Positions 27,094-34,372 of a DNA stretch of 57,809 nucleotides are shown in pieces (within the stretch, counting starts at the first letter, position 1; the number at the start of each line of letters is the position of its first letter). The translations under genes and the position numbers were made by a program. Source of the stretch: SVEL01 sp045126215 (GTDB lineage: Bacteria; Bacillota; Clostridia; Lachnospirales; Lachnospiraceae); contig JBGVOD010000042.1 of the NCBI GenBank assembly GCA_045126215.1, positions 1 to 57,809 on the forward strand, written 5' to 3'. The notes below the pieces were generated by a model, which made no database searches, had not been told where the DNA came from, and saw nothing but the letters and a program-made list of their open reading frames with translations.

Positions 27094-27897
27094 CTATTTA
27101 GCAACAACTACTACCTGCGCATTATTGCAATATGCATTTGTACAATCCATAGCTGCCTTAACTTCATCAGTAATTGTCATACCATTCCATACAACATCTA
27201 TCTTCTTAGAATCAAGCTCCATTGCCTTTGTATCCCAATCAATTACAACGAATTCAATCTCAACATCAAGCTTTTCAGCTACAATTCTTGCCATATCTGC
27301 ATCAAAACCAATCCATGTTTCGCCATCTTTGTCAAGATAGTCCATTGGTTCAAACTCTGTTATACCAACAATAAGTGTGCCCTTATCTTTGATATATTCA
27401 ACATCGCTATCATCTGCAGCCTTGTATTCTGATTCTTTCTGCTCAATGATTGATTCCTGTGTACCATATTTCTTTGCGATTTCTAACATTGTACCATCTT
27501 TATAGGTATCATATAAAACACTATTGATATATGAAACAAGGTCTGAACCTTTTCTACAGCCAATGCCATATTCTTCTGTTGTAAGCTTATCTGTATACTT
27601 AAGATTTGGATAGCTTGTTCCATCACCAATCATAGCACCAGCCATTAACAAATCAATAATTGCAGCATCCGATGTACCGGCGGCCACTTCCATTAATGCA
27701 TCTGCCTGTGATGATACTGAATTGTATTTATATCCCTTATCCTTAGCTGCAGCTTCACCTGCCGAACCAGCTTCAACAGCATATACCATATCTTTTGGCT
27801 CTTTAGCACTACCACCGTTATCATTGCTACCGCAGCCTGTAAACATCATTCCAGCTGTCAAAACCACACTAAGTACCATTGCAATCTTCTTCTTCAT
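27094..27897 (-). CDS. Amino-acid-binding lipoprotein with circularly permuted lobes
   Basis: 267 residues, lipoprotein signal with lipobox FTGC (Cys22). In the normal family 3 binding protein, lobe 1 (LVVGTxxxxPPFxF...IDVVxxGMTIT...) comes first and lobe 2 (VGVQxGTTxE...LTxEPYGIAVRKGD...) second. Here the order is reversed: residues 36-146 are lobe-2-like (MVYAVEAGSAGEAA, SDAAIIDLLMA, TTEEYGIGCRKGSDLV) and residues 165-267 are lobe-1-like (GTLIVGITEFEPMDYLDKDG, WIGFDADMARIVAEKL, IDVVWNGMTITDEVKAAMD), ending exactly at the hinge strand AQVVVVAK. Each lobe is present once, with no frameshift. Binding residues of both lobes look retained, so it should still fold and bind an amino acid. Confidence 0.85.
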   Translation of the reverse strand: MKKKIAMVLSVVLTAGMMFTGCGSNDNGGSAKEPKDMVYAVEAGSAGEAAAKDKGYKYNSVSSQADALMEVAAGTSDAAIIDLLMAGAMIGDGTSYPNLKYTDKLTTEEYGIGCRKGSDLVSYINSVLYDTYKDGTMLEIAKKYGTQESIIEQKESEYKAADDSDVEYIKDKGTLIVGITEFEPMDYLDKDGETWIGFDADMARIVAEKLDVEIEFVVIDWDTKAMELDSKKIDVVWNGMTITDEVKAAMDCTNAYCNNAQVVVVAK

Positions 27898-27909
27898 AAG
27901 TTATCTCCT

Positions 27910-28004
27910 ATCTCATAAAAATGTGTATTTTCTATCTCTTAAAAATGTATATTTTTCATTTCTTAAGAATATGTTTTTCCATCTCATAAAAATGTACATT
28001 TTTC
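27910..28004. repeat. Four 23-24 bp tandem repeats before the binding-protein gene
   Basis: Units start at 27910, 27934, 27958 and 27981; a consensus is ATCTCATAAAAATGTACATTTTTC, written in pieces as ATCTCATAAAAATG and TACATTTTTC. Each centre (AAAAATGTACATTTTT on the minus strand) is palindromic. The block ends beside the ribosome binding site of the binding-protein gene and a TATTAT box lies just upstream (28019-28024), so repeats may be operators or repeated leader hairpins. Confidence 0.75.
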
Positions 28005-28076
28005 ATTTCTTTCGTAGAATAATACCTCAAAAGTCTACCATATTAGCAAGCTAAAGTAAAGCTTTAACCTAAGCAC

Positions 28077-28718
28077 TTACATATCTTGGCATATATATGC
28101 TTCTCCCTGTTTTCTTTTTGCATATATGCTCTCAAGAAAATCTATTATAATCTTCTTTGTCACAACATATTTCTTCTTATGGCTAACGCAAAAATACTCC
28201 GTATCTATCTCTTTCAATATTCTTATCTGCTCAGCAAGAATACTGACATTATATCCTTTATCTTTTCCTATCTGTTTTGCATAAATTGCATCTCCCATAA
28301 ACGTGTATTTATGATTAACAATCATTATTAATGATCCTTTGCAATGACTGTTTGGCAAATATTTGATTTGTACAGATATTTTTCCATCATTAACAGATAC
28401 ATCTGTTTTTTCATCAACTATCTCACCCATACCAATATGTTTGTAAGTCTCCTTTCCAACATATAATTTGTCAAATACAACATTATGTATATTTGATATA
28501 TGGTCTCCATGAAAATGTGACAATACTATCACTTTTTTCTTACTTCCTATATCAATATTATTGATATATTCCAACACCTTTTCATTACTTCCAACATCAA
28601 AAATAAAGACCTGCTTTTCTCCTTCTACAATTCCAATATCAGCAGACAAAGGATTTTCACTTGCTTTAATATATGAAATATTATCTGTAATTTTTGTTGG
28701 TTTTACATTACTTCCCAT
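28077..28718 (-). CDS. MBL-fold metallo-hydrolase
   Basis: 213 residues from the ATG at 28718; an upstream GTG lies in the binding site. The metallo-beta-lactamase fold is shown by FIFDVGSNEKVLEYI, the metal motif LSHFHGDH (HxHxDH), a second histidine in LPNSHCKGSL, FMGDAIY (bridging Asp) and a terminal VSHKKKYV histidine. Such proteins are zinc or iron hydrolases or lactonase-like enzymes; the substrate is unknown. It lies between rplL and the amino-acid transporter, on the same strand, and is one of the inserts that separate rplJL from rpoBC. Confidence 0.85.
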   Translation of the reverse strand: MGSNVKPTKITDNISYIKASENPLSADIGIVEGEKQVFIFDVGSNEKVLEYINNIDIGSKKKVIVLSHFHGDHISNIHNVVFDKLYVGKETYKHIGMGEIVDEKTDVSVNDGKISVQIKYLPNSHCKGSLIMIVNHKYTFMGDAIYAKQIGKDKGYNVSILAEQIRILKEIDTEYFCVSHKKKYVVTKKIIIDFLESIYAKRKQGEAYICQDM

Positions 28719-28829
28719 AAGCTCCACCCATTTATTAGTATAATTTTAAATCTATAATTTTCTTACATTCATATAGCCCAGTCCTGTTGCCTCCTGACAA
28801 GCCTTTTTGTACACTTTGAAATCTAACCT

Positions 28830-28875
28830 TACAAAGCAAATAAGGACTGTATGCTGATTTTCAGCATAACAGTCC
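28830..28875 (-). terminator. Terminator of rplJ-rplL
   Basis: On the minus strand GGACTGTTATGCTGA pairs with TCAGCATACAGTCC (one bulged base) around AAA and is followed by TTATTTGCTTTG. It lies about 57 bp after the rplL stop and ends the rplJL transcript before the MBL gene. The remainder of 28728-28932 shows nothing else. Confidence 0.8.
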
Positions 28876-28932
28876 AAATTTATTATCTCAGCTGATTTCT
28901 CACGCTGATTTAAAACTCTTTTAAAGGTTAAA

Positions 28933-29298
28933 CTATTTAATTGTAACCTTAGCGCCTTCAGCTTCAAGCTTTGTCTTGATATCTTCAGCTTCTTCCTTAG
29001 AAACGCCTTCTTTGATAACCTTAGGAGCGCCATCAACGATGTCCTTAGCTTCCTTAAGTCCAAGACCTGTAGCATCTTTAACAACCTTGATAACCTTAAC
29101 TTTGTTAGCACCAACGTCTGTTAATTCAACGTCGAATTCTGTCTTTTCTTCTTCAGCTGCTGCTGCACCACCTGCTGCTGCAACTACAACGCCTGCTGCT
29201 GCAGAAACGCCAAATTCTTCTTCACATGCCTTAACTAATTCGTTTAATTCTAAAACTGATAAACCTTTGATTACTTCAATAATTTCCTGAGTTGTCAT
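28933..29298 (-). CDS. rplL: 50S ribosomal protein L7/L12
   Basis: 121 residues from the ATG at 29298, preceded by GGAGGAAATTACA (the upstream ATG is part of that site). L7/L12 forms the flexible ribosomal stalk that recruits translational GTPases. N-terminal dimer domain TTQEIIEVIKGLSVLELNELVK, Ala/Gly-rich hinge (AAAGVVVAAAGGAAAA) and C-terminal domain KVKVIKVVKDATGLGLKEAK are standard. It follows rplJ by 52 bp. Unusually, rpoB does not follow; a terminator and 3.5 kb of transport and hydrolase genes do. Confidence 0.99.
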   Translation of the reverse strand: MTTQEIIEVIKGLSVLELNELVKACEEEFGVSAAAGVVVAAAGGAAAAEEEKTEFDVELTDVGANKVKVIKVVKDATGLGLKEAKDIVDGAPKVIKEGVSKEEAEDIKTKLEAEGAKVTIK

Positions 29299-29350
29299 TG
29301 TAATTTCCTCCATAAATAATAATTCTAAATTTTTCTAAACATAGATAAAA

Positions 29351-29845
29351 CTATGCGTTTGCTTCGTTCTTTTCAGCGATCTGCTTAATAACACGAGCAA
29401 AGTTTGCAATAGGTGACTGGATGCTTCCAAGGAATTTTGAAAGAAGTTCTTCTCTTGAAGGAACTGTTGCAATAACCTTGATTCCAGCTTCATCGTAGTA
29501 AGTACCTTCAACTACACCTGCTTTAAGTTCAAGAGCTGGAGCTTCCTGAGAGAATTTGTATAATACTCTTGCTGGAGCTGTTGCATCTTCCTTAGATACT
29601 GCAAGGGCTGTAGGTCCTTCTAAATGCTTACTTAATTCTTCGTACTCTGTTCCTTTAACAGCTAAATTAATTAATGTGTTCTTGTATACTTTATAAGTAA
29701 CACCAGCTTCTCTTAACTGTTTTCTAAGTTTTGTATCTTCTTCAACAGTAAGACCACGGTAATCTACAAGAACTGCTGACTTAGCGCCATTTAATAATTC
29801 GCTGATTTCATCAACAACAGGTTTCTTAAGTTCTACTTTAGCCAT
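29351..29845 (-). CDS. rplJ: 50S ribosomal protein L10
   Basis: 164 residues. L10 anchors L7/L12 dimers on the stalk base and, with them, represses its own mRNA by binding the leader upstream. Characteristic stretches: KSAVLVDYRGLTVEED, LRKQLREAGVTYKVYKNTL and the C-terminal L12-binding helix IANFARVIKQIAEKNEA. AAGGAGGC precedes the ATG. The leader and attenuator are visible upstream. Confidence 0.99.
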   Translation of the reverse strand: MAKVELKKPVVDEISELLNGAKSAVLVDYRGLTVEEDTKLRKQLREAGVTYKVYKNTLINLAVKGTEYEELSKHLEGPTALAVSKEDATAPARVLYKFSQEAPALELKAGVVEGTYYDEAGIKVIATVPSREELLSKFLGSIQSPIANFARVIKQIAEKNEANA

Positions 29846-29942
29846 GAATGTTTGCCTCCTTATAATAATAACGAGCTAACGCTCATGCCGATTTAGAATC
29901 TCTATCAAATAGATATTCCACTTTGAATCTCTATGTATTAAT

Positions 29943-29971
29943 AAAAAACCTCTCATGCAAGACATGAGAGG
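29943..29971 (-). terminator. Attenuator terminator in the rplJ leader
   Basis: CCTCTCATG pairs with CATGAGAGG around a five-base loop, followed by TTTTTTAT on the minus strand, between the L10 leader and the rplJ start. In this family, binding of L10 or L12 favours this hairpin and stops transcription early. Confidence 0.85.
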
Positions 29972-29984
29972 TAATAATCAATAA

Positions 29985-30048
29985 TAAGATTTCCTCGGTA
30001 GGTATATTTAATCACATATGTGAACCTACTGTCTTCGGCATACTTGAT
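29985..30048 (-). promoter_or_regulatory. L10 ribosomal-protein leader
   Basis: On the minus strand TGCCGAAGACAGTAGGTT pairs with AACCTACCGAGGAAA-type sequence (CCTACCGAGG) across a variable stem, the hallmark of the bacterial L10 leader that mimics the L10 site on 23S rRNA. It starts within a few bases of the predicted transcription start and is followed by the attenuator. It gives feedback control of rplJ-rplL. Confidence 0.85.
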
Positions 30049-30049
30049 G

Positions 30050-30078
30050 ATAATATCACACAAGACTTTATGTGTCAA
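30050..30078 (-). promoter_or_regulatory. Sigma-A promoter of rplJ-rplL
   Basis: TTGACA (30073-30078), 17-bp spacer, TATTAT (30050-30055), placed just before the L10 leader. It shows that rplJL has its own promoter, separate from rplKA. Confidence 0.85.
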
Positions 30079-30154
30079 TAGTTTTATTTTTATAGTATCT
30101 CAAAATCATTCAATACCATTTTCTCAGCATTCAAACACCCTGTCTTTTTTTTCT

Positions 30155-30183
30155 TTGACATACTACAATTATTTTGATATTAC
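30155..30183 (+). promoter_or_regulatory. Possible sigma-A promoter for the small membrane gene
   Basis: A perfect TTGACA (30155-30160) with TATTAC 17 bp downstream (30178-30183), about 53 bp before the ATG of the 106-residue gene. The -10 box is only fair. Confidence 0.45.
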
Positions 30184-30235
30184 TATTATATAATAATCGT
30201 CTTACTTTTTAAATAGTCTTTTTGGAGGATACTTT

Positions 30236-30556
30236 ATGCACTTTGGTTTTGTTGTTGAATTAATTCTTGAGATGTTCGTAGAACCCGCCAGCAGGTTCGT
30301 TGGCCCGAGTCTTGCAAATGATAAAAAAGAAATTCGGAAAATTCGCAAATCATATATTTTTAGTATTGTTGTTTTTGCGATGGTAGCATCTGCTATGGGA
30401 TATGCAACTTTTTCAACAGGCGAAGAACCCTTCTATTTCACTGTTGGAATAATAATCACCGGAATCTTTGCGATCTTCTCACTTATAAAATTAAAAAGAT
30501 TTATTGTATTCAATTTAAATGTAAGAAAAGCTCGTCAGCAAATACTTCATCATTAG
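30236..30556 (+). CDS. Small membrane protein of unknown function
   Basis: 106 residues. TTGGAGGATACTTT precedes the ATG, a strong binding site, so this is a real gene. An amphipathic N-terminus (HFGFVVELILEMFVEPASRF) and a basic linker (NDKKEIRKIRKSY) precede two membrane helices (IFSIVVFAMVASAMGYATF and FYFTVGIIITGIFAIFSLI) and a basic tail. I do not recognise the family. It is divergent from rplJ and upstream of trkH on the same strand. Confidence 0.7.
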   Translation: MHFGFVVELILEMFVEPASRFVGPSLANDKKEIRKIRKSYIFSIVVFAMVASAMGYATFSTGEEPFYFTVGIIITGIFAIFSLIKLKRFIVFNLNVRKARQQILHH

Positions 30557-30721
30557 TTCCTTTCTGCCACCTTTTTCTTGCTTCATTACTTGCACTTTTC
30601 CTCTAAATTTTCGGCTTTAGACTTCTTTTTCCGACTTTCTTAGCCGTATTTTCCTCATTCTGCCATTTTTCATTTGCCCACTGGTTCCCTTTTTATCAAT
30701 TTCCACTAACATTCATAAAGC

Positions 30722-30750
30722 TTGCAAAAAACAATAAAACTACTTATAAT
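30722..30750 (+). promoter_or_regulatory. Sigma-A promoter of trkH-trkA
   Basis: TTGCAA (30722-30727), 17-bp spacer, TATAAT (30745-30750). It implies a leader of about 225 nt before trkH, very AT-rich, with a tandem repeat. No c-di-AMP riboswitch core could be recognised in it. The 165 bp upstream (30557-30721) are pyrimidine-rich and hold no gene. Confidence 0.7.
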
Positions 30751-30835
30751 CTACAGTGAAATGTTTTTTATACTATTTATAAATGTATTAAAAGATTAAA
30801 AGATAAAAACACAATCAAATAAAGAATAAAGATGA

Positions 30836-30887
30836 AAACATATAAAGTAAACATATAAATCAAACATATAAATCAAACATATAAAAT
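30836..30887. repeat. Four 13-bp tandem repeats in the trkH leader
   Basis: AAACATATAAATC occurs four times in a row (starts 30836, 30849, 30862, 30875; the first ends in AGT and the last in AAT, otherwise identical). The following 70 bases are almost pure A/T. Copy number could vary by slippage. Confidence 0.85.
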
Positions 30888-30979
30888 AACATAATAAAAT
30901 ATTATATATAATATAATATAAAACTATATAATACTATTATTTATAATAGTAGCGCAGATTTTTGCGAAGGAGAAACAAA

Positions 30980-32317
30980 ATGAGTAAGGTTATGACTGTA
31001 AAAAAGCACATGTCAACGTTCCAGGTAATCATATTAGGTTTTCTAGGTGTAATCCTTTTAGGGGCTTTTATATTGATGCTTCCAATATCCGCAAGGAGTG
31101 GTGAAATTACACCATTTAACGAGGCTTTATTCACCTCTACATCTGCTGTATGTGTAACCGGCCTTGTTGTTCAGGATACAGCTACATATTGGACATCGTT
31201 TGGACAAGCCGTTATTATTATCCTTATACAGATAGGAGGATTAGGTGTTGTAACTGTAGCGGCATCTTTTGCCCTTCTTTCTGGCAGAAAGATTTCTTTG
31301 ATGCAGCGAAGTACAATGCAGGATGCGATTTCCGCACCCAAAGTAGGTGGTATTGTAAAGCTGACTGGATTCATTCTAAAAGGAACCTTTTTATTTGAGC
31401 TTGTTGGTGCTCTTGCAATGATGCCTGTCTTTTGCCGTGATTATGGACTTAAAGGAATATGGATGGCAGTATTTCATTCTATCTCAGCATTTTGTAATGC
31501 AGGTTTTGATATTATGGGAACACCAGATGCAACCTATGCTTCCCTTACAGCTTATCTTGGAAGCCCTCTTATAAATATTATTATAATGCTCCTTCTTATC
31601 CTAGGTGGCATAGGCTTTCTTACATGGGAAGATGTATACACAAACAAATTCCATTTTAAACGTTATCGTATGCAAACTAAGGTCATTCTTTTAACTTCTT
31701 TATTGTTATTAATATTGCCCGCATTGTTTTTCTACTTTCTTGAATTTACGGACATGCCAATAAAAGAAAGATTACTTAGTTCAATTTTCCAATCTGCCAC
31801 AACAAGAACAGCCGGATTTAATACAGCGGATCTTGCTGCAATGACAGGAGCCAGTCAGGCAATCATTATATTTCTGATGCTTATAGGTGGCTCCCCTGGT
31901 TCCACAGCCGGTGGTATGAAAACAACAACATTTGCACTACTCATAGCAAATGGTATTGCAACATTTTTACGTAAAGAAGATGCTGAATTATTTGGAAGAC
32001 GAATCGACGGCACAGTTATAAAAAATGCAGCAACTATATTAATGATGTATATAACTCTCTTCTATGGTGGTGCAATTATTATAAGTATGGCTGAAGGATT
32101 ACCACTTAGCACATGCTTATTTGAAACAGCTTCAGCAGTTGGTACTGTTGGTCTTACACTTGGTATTACTTCACAGCTTGGAATTATATCTCAGATTGTA
32201 TTAATGACACTTATGTTTCTTGGAAGAGTAGGTGGTCTTACACTTATCTTTGCGGCACTTTCTGGAACAAATAAAAAACATTCAAAATTACCACAGGAAA
32301 AAATCACTGTGGGATAG
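30980..32317 (+). CDS. trkH: TrkH/KtrB-family potassium uptake channel subunit
   Basis: 445 residues from the ATG at 30980, with GAAGGAG seven bases upstream; six extra codons in frame are not needed. Four filter-like P-loops of the SKT family are visible: TSTSAVCVTGL, SISAFCNAGFD, SATTRTAGFNT and ETASAVGTVGL, each with the central Gly. LIGGSPGSTAGGMKTTT, the gating and intramembrane segment, is intact. It forms the K+ (or Na+-coupled K+) pore in the membrane and needs a cytosolic RCK subunit, encoded 12 bp downstream. The pair is inserted in plus orientation between rplA and rplJ. Confidence 0.93.
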   Translation: MSKVMTVKKHMSTFQVIILGFLGVILLGAFILMLPISARSGEITPFNEALFTSTSAVCVTGLVVQDTATYWTSFGQAVIIILIQIGGLGVVTVAASFALLSGRKISLMQRSTMQDAISAPKVGGIVKLTGFILKGTFLFELVGALAMMPVFCRDYGLKGIWMAVFHSISAFCNAGFDIMGTPDATYASLTAYLGSPLINIIIMLLLILGGIGFLTWEDVYTNKFHFKRYRMQTKVILLTSLLLLILPALFFYFLEFTDMPIKERLLSSIFQSATTRTAGFNTADLAAMTGASQAIIIFLMLIGGSPGSTAGGMKTTTFALLIANGIATFLRKEDAELFGRRIDGTVIKNAATILMMYITLFYGGAIIISMAEGLPLSTCLFETASAVGTVGLTLGITSQLGIISQIVLMTLMFLGRVGGLTLIFAALSGTNKKHSKLPQEKITVG

Positions 32318-32329
32318 GAGAAACTAATT

Positions 32330-32977
32330 ATGAAATCTATTTTACTTATCGGACTTGGAAGGTTCGGCAAACACCTTGCAACACAACTTAATATTCTTGG
32401 TCATCAGGTAATGGCAGTTGACCATAGTGAAGAAAGGGTAAACGAAATTTTACCACTTGTTACAAATGCTCAGATTGGAGATAGTACAAATCCCGATTTT
32501 TTACAATCCCTTGGAATTAGTGATTACGATGTTTGTATCGTAGCAATCAGCAACGATTTTCAAAGTTCCCTTGAAACCACTTCTCTTTTGAAAGAACTTG
32601 GTGCAAAATTTGTTGTTTCACGTGCCGAGCGTGATGTTCAGGCAAAGTTTTTACTTCGTAATGGTGCCGATGAAATTGTCCATCCAGAGAAACAAGTTGC
32701 AAAATGGGCAGCAATACGATATAGCGCCGATCACATTCTTGACTATATTGAACTTGATGAAGCCCATGCAATATTCGAAGTATCTGTACCGGAACCATGG
32801 GTAGGCAAGAGCATTGGACAAATTGATATCAGAAAGAAATATAAAATAAATATTATGGCACTAAAACAAGACGGAAAAATGAATGTATCAGTATTGCCAG
32901 ATACTATTCTTACCAGAGAAACCACAATGCTTGTGCTTGGTGAATATAAAGCATTGCAGAAGTGTTTTCCTATGTAG
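32330..32977 (+). CDS. trkA: TrkA/KtrA-type RCK regulatory subunit
   Basis: 215 residues, single RCK unit as in KtrA. GLGRFGKHLATQL is the Rossmann nucleotide-binding loop with VMAVDHSEERVNEI (Asp at the end of beta 2), and the C-terminal TrkA_C part VPEPWVGKSIGQIDIRKKY follows. It forms a cytosolic ring that gates the channel in response to ATP/ADP or NAD; a C-terminal domain in this family may bind c-di-AMP. GGAGAAACTAATT precedes the ATG. Confidence 0.93.
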   Translation: MKSILLIGLGRFGKHLATQLNILGHQVMAVDHSEERVNEILPLVTNAQIGDSTNPDFLQSLGISDYDVCIVAISNDFQSSLETTSLLKELGAKFVVSRAERDVQAKFLLRNGADEIVHPEKQVAKWAAIRYSADHILDYIELDEAHAIFEVSVPEPWVGKSIGQIDIRKKYKINIMALKQDGKMNVSVLPDTILTRETTMLVLGEYKALQKCFPM

Positions 32978-33003
32978 CAACCATAAACAATAATAAAGAA
33001 CCT

Positions 33004-33036
33004 AAAAAAAGGAGACGCATTCGCATCTCCTTTTTA
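33004..33036. terminator. Bidirectional terminator between trkA and rplA
   Basis: GGAGACGC pairs with GCATCTCC (one mismatch) around ATTC; A-runs and T-runs flank both sides (AAAAAAA before, TTTTTATATT after), so it serves both convergent transcripts. Confidence 0.85.
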
Positions 33037-33075
33037 TATTTAAATAGCAATTATTAACTTGTTTGAAAATCCAAA

Positions 33076-33771
33076 CTAGTTAGCAAGCTTAACTGGATTC
33101 AACTTAACGCCAGGACCCATTGTAGATGTTAATGTAACACTCTTTAAGTACTGACCCTTAAGTGTTGCAGGCTTAGCCTTGTTAATTGCATCAATAAGCG
33201 CTTGGAAGTTGTCCGCTAACTGTGCTTCTGTAAATGAAGCTTTTCCGATTGGCACGTGGATAATATTTGTCTTGTCAAGTCTGTATTCAATCTTACCAGC
33301 TTTAATATCAGCAACTGCCTTAGCAACGTCCATTGTAACTGTACCAGCTTTTGGGTTTGGCATTAATCCCTTTGGTCCAAGTACACGACCGATACGACCA
33401 ACAACACCCATCATATCTGGTGTAGCAACTACAACGTCAAAATCAAACCATCCTTCATTCTGGATTCTTGGGATGAGCTCTTCTCCACCAACGAATTCAG
33501 CACCAGCTGCTTCTGCTTCTGCTACCTTATCACCCTTAGCGAATACTAAAACTCTAACCTTTTTACCTGTACCGTGTGGTAATACAACGGCACCACGAAT
33601 CTGCTGATCAGCATGACGTCCGTCACAACCTGTTCTGATATGAGCTTCGATTGTTTCATCAAATTTAGCTGTAGAAGCCTTTTTAACGAGCTCCATAGCC
33701 TTGTCTACATCGTAAAGAGCTGTCTTGTCGATTAACTTTGCAGCCTCTACATATTTCTTTCCTCTTTTCAT
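33076..33771 (-). CDS. rplA: 50S ribosomal protein L1
   Basis: 231 residues. L1 forms the mobile stalk near the E site and represses its own operon by binding mRNA that mimics its rRNA site. Seen: MKRGKKYVEAAKLIDKTALY, GRVLGPKGLMPNPKAGTV and the C-terminal TSTMGPGVKLNP. AGGAGG stands before the ATG. It is last in rpmG-secE-nusG-rplK-rplA; rplJ, its usual neighbour, is 3.2 kb away behind trkHA. Confidence 0.99.
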   Translation of the reverse strand: MKRGKKYVEAAKLIDKTALYDVDKAMELVKKASTAKFDETIEAHIRTGCDGRHADQQIRGAVVLPHGTGKKVRVLVFAKGDKVAEAEAAGAEFVGGEELIPRIQNEGWFDFDVVVATPDMMGVVGRIGRVLGPKGLMPNPKAGTVTMDVAKAVADIKAGKIEYRLDKTNIIHVPIGKASFTEAQLADNFQALIDAINKAKPATLKGQYLKSVTLTSTMGPGVKLNPVKLAN

Positions 33772-33786
33772 TTAAAAAACCTCCTA

Positions 33787-33845
33787 GTGGTAATACCGGG
33801 ACGAGATATTCTCTCTACAAAGCATCTTTCAGCTTCGCCTCCCAC
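33787..33845 (-). promoter_or_regulatory. L1-binding-site-like leader of rplA
   Basis: GTGGGAGG (33838-33845 complement) and ATTACCAC (33787-33794 complement) close an internal hairpin containing GAAGCTGAAAGATGCTT. This pairing mimics the 23S L1 site and is the known target for feedback repression of the L11 operon. A second copy lies before rplK. Confidence 0.65.
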
Positions 33846-33865
33846 GTTTAATTGTTAAACAGTTA

Positions 33866-34291
33866 TTAGTCTACTACTTTGATACCCATACTTCTTGCAG
33901 TACCAGCGATCATGCTTGTAGCTGCTTCAATAGAAGCTGCATTTAAATCAGGCATCTTAAGTTCAGCGATTTTCTGAACTTCTGCTTTTGTAATTGTAGC
34001 AACCTTTGTCTTATTAGGAACAGCTGAACCAGATTCAATCTTGCAAGCTTTCTTTAATAAAACTGCTGCTGGAGGAGTCTTAGTAATGAAGCTAAAACTT
34101 CTATCAGCGTATACTGTGATAACAACTGGAATGATCATTCCTGCCTGGCTTTCAGTTCTTGCATTGAATTCCTTTGTGAACTGAACAATGTTTACACCAT
34201 GCTGACCAAGAGCTGGACCAACTGGTGGTGCTGGTGTTGCCTTACCAGCAGCGATCTGTAACTTAATATATCCTTCTACTTTCTTTGCCAT
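33866..34291 (-). CDS. rplK: 50S ribosomal protein L11
   Basis: 141 residues from the ATG at 34291, with AGGAGGTG upstream; a GTG three codons earlier is within that spacing. L11 binds the GTPase-associated centre of 23S rRNA and is needed for stringent-response signalling. MAKKVEGYIKLQI, ATPAPPVGPALGQHGVNI and the C-terminal RNA-binding TMIAGTARSMGIKV are typical. Follows nusG, precedes rplA. Confidence 0.98.
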   Translation of the reverse strand: MAKKVEGYIKLQIAAGKATPAPPVGPALGQHGVNIVQFTKEFNARTESQAGMIIPVVITVYADRSFSFITKTPPAAVLLKKACKIESGSAVPNKTKVATITKAEVQKIAELKMPDLNAASIEAATSMIAGTARSMGIKVVD

Positions 34292-34309
34292 TTTAGGCAC
34301 CTCCTATTT

Positions 34310-34368
34310 GTGGTAATATCGGAAGATTCTATGAACATAATCTATTGATTATTCCAACATCCTCCCAC
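34310..34368 (-). promoter_or_regulatory. L1-binding-site-like leader of rplK
   Basis: GTGGGAGG (34361-34368 complement) and ATTACCAC (34310-34317 complement) repeat the pattern seen before rplA, with GTTGGAATAATC between them. It immediately follows the nusG stop, so L1 could repress rplK and rplA through separate sites. Confidence 0.65.
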
Positions 34369-34372
34369 TTTT

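Noticed and set aside
27910..28004. CRISPR-like repeats
   Set aside because: The units are contiguous, 23-24 bp and without unique spacers; a tandem repeat, not an array.
28752..29114. 120-codon minus-strand frame overlapping rplL
   Set aside because: It is the alternative frame of rplL plus its terminator region; Leu/Lys/Arg-rich shadow with no binding site.
30751..30979. c-di-AMP riboswitch before trkH
   Set aside because: I looked for the conserved ydaO core and did not find it; the leader is almost pure A/T.
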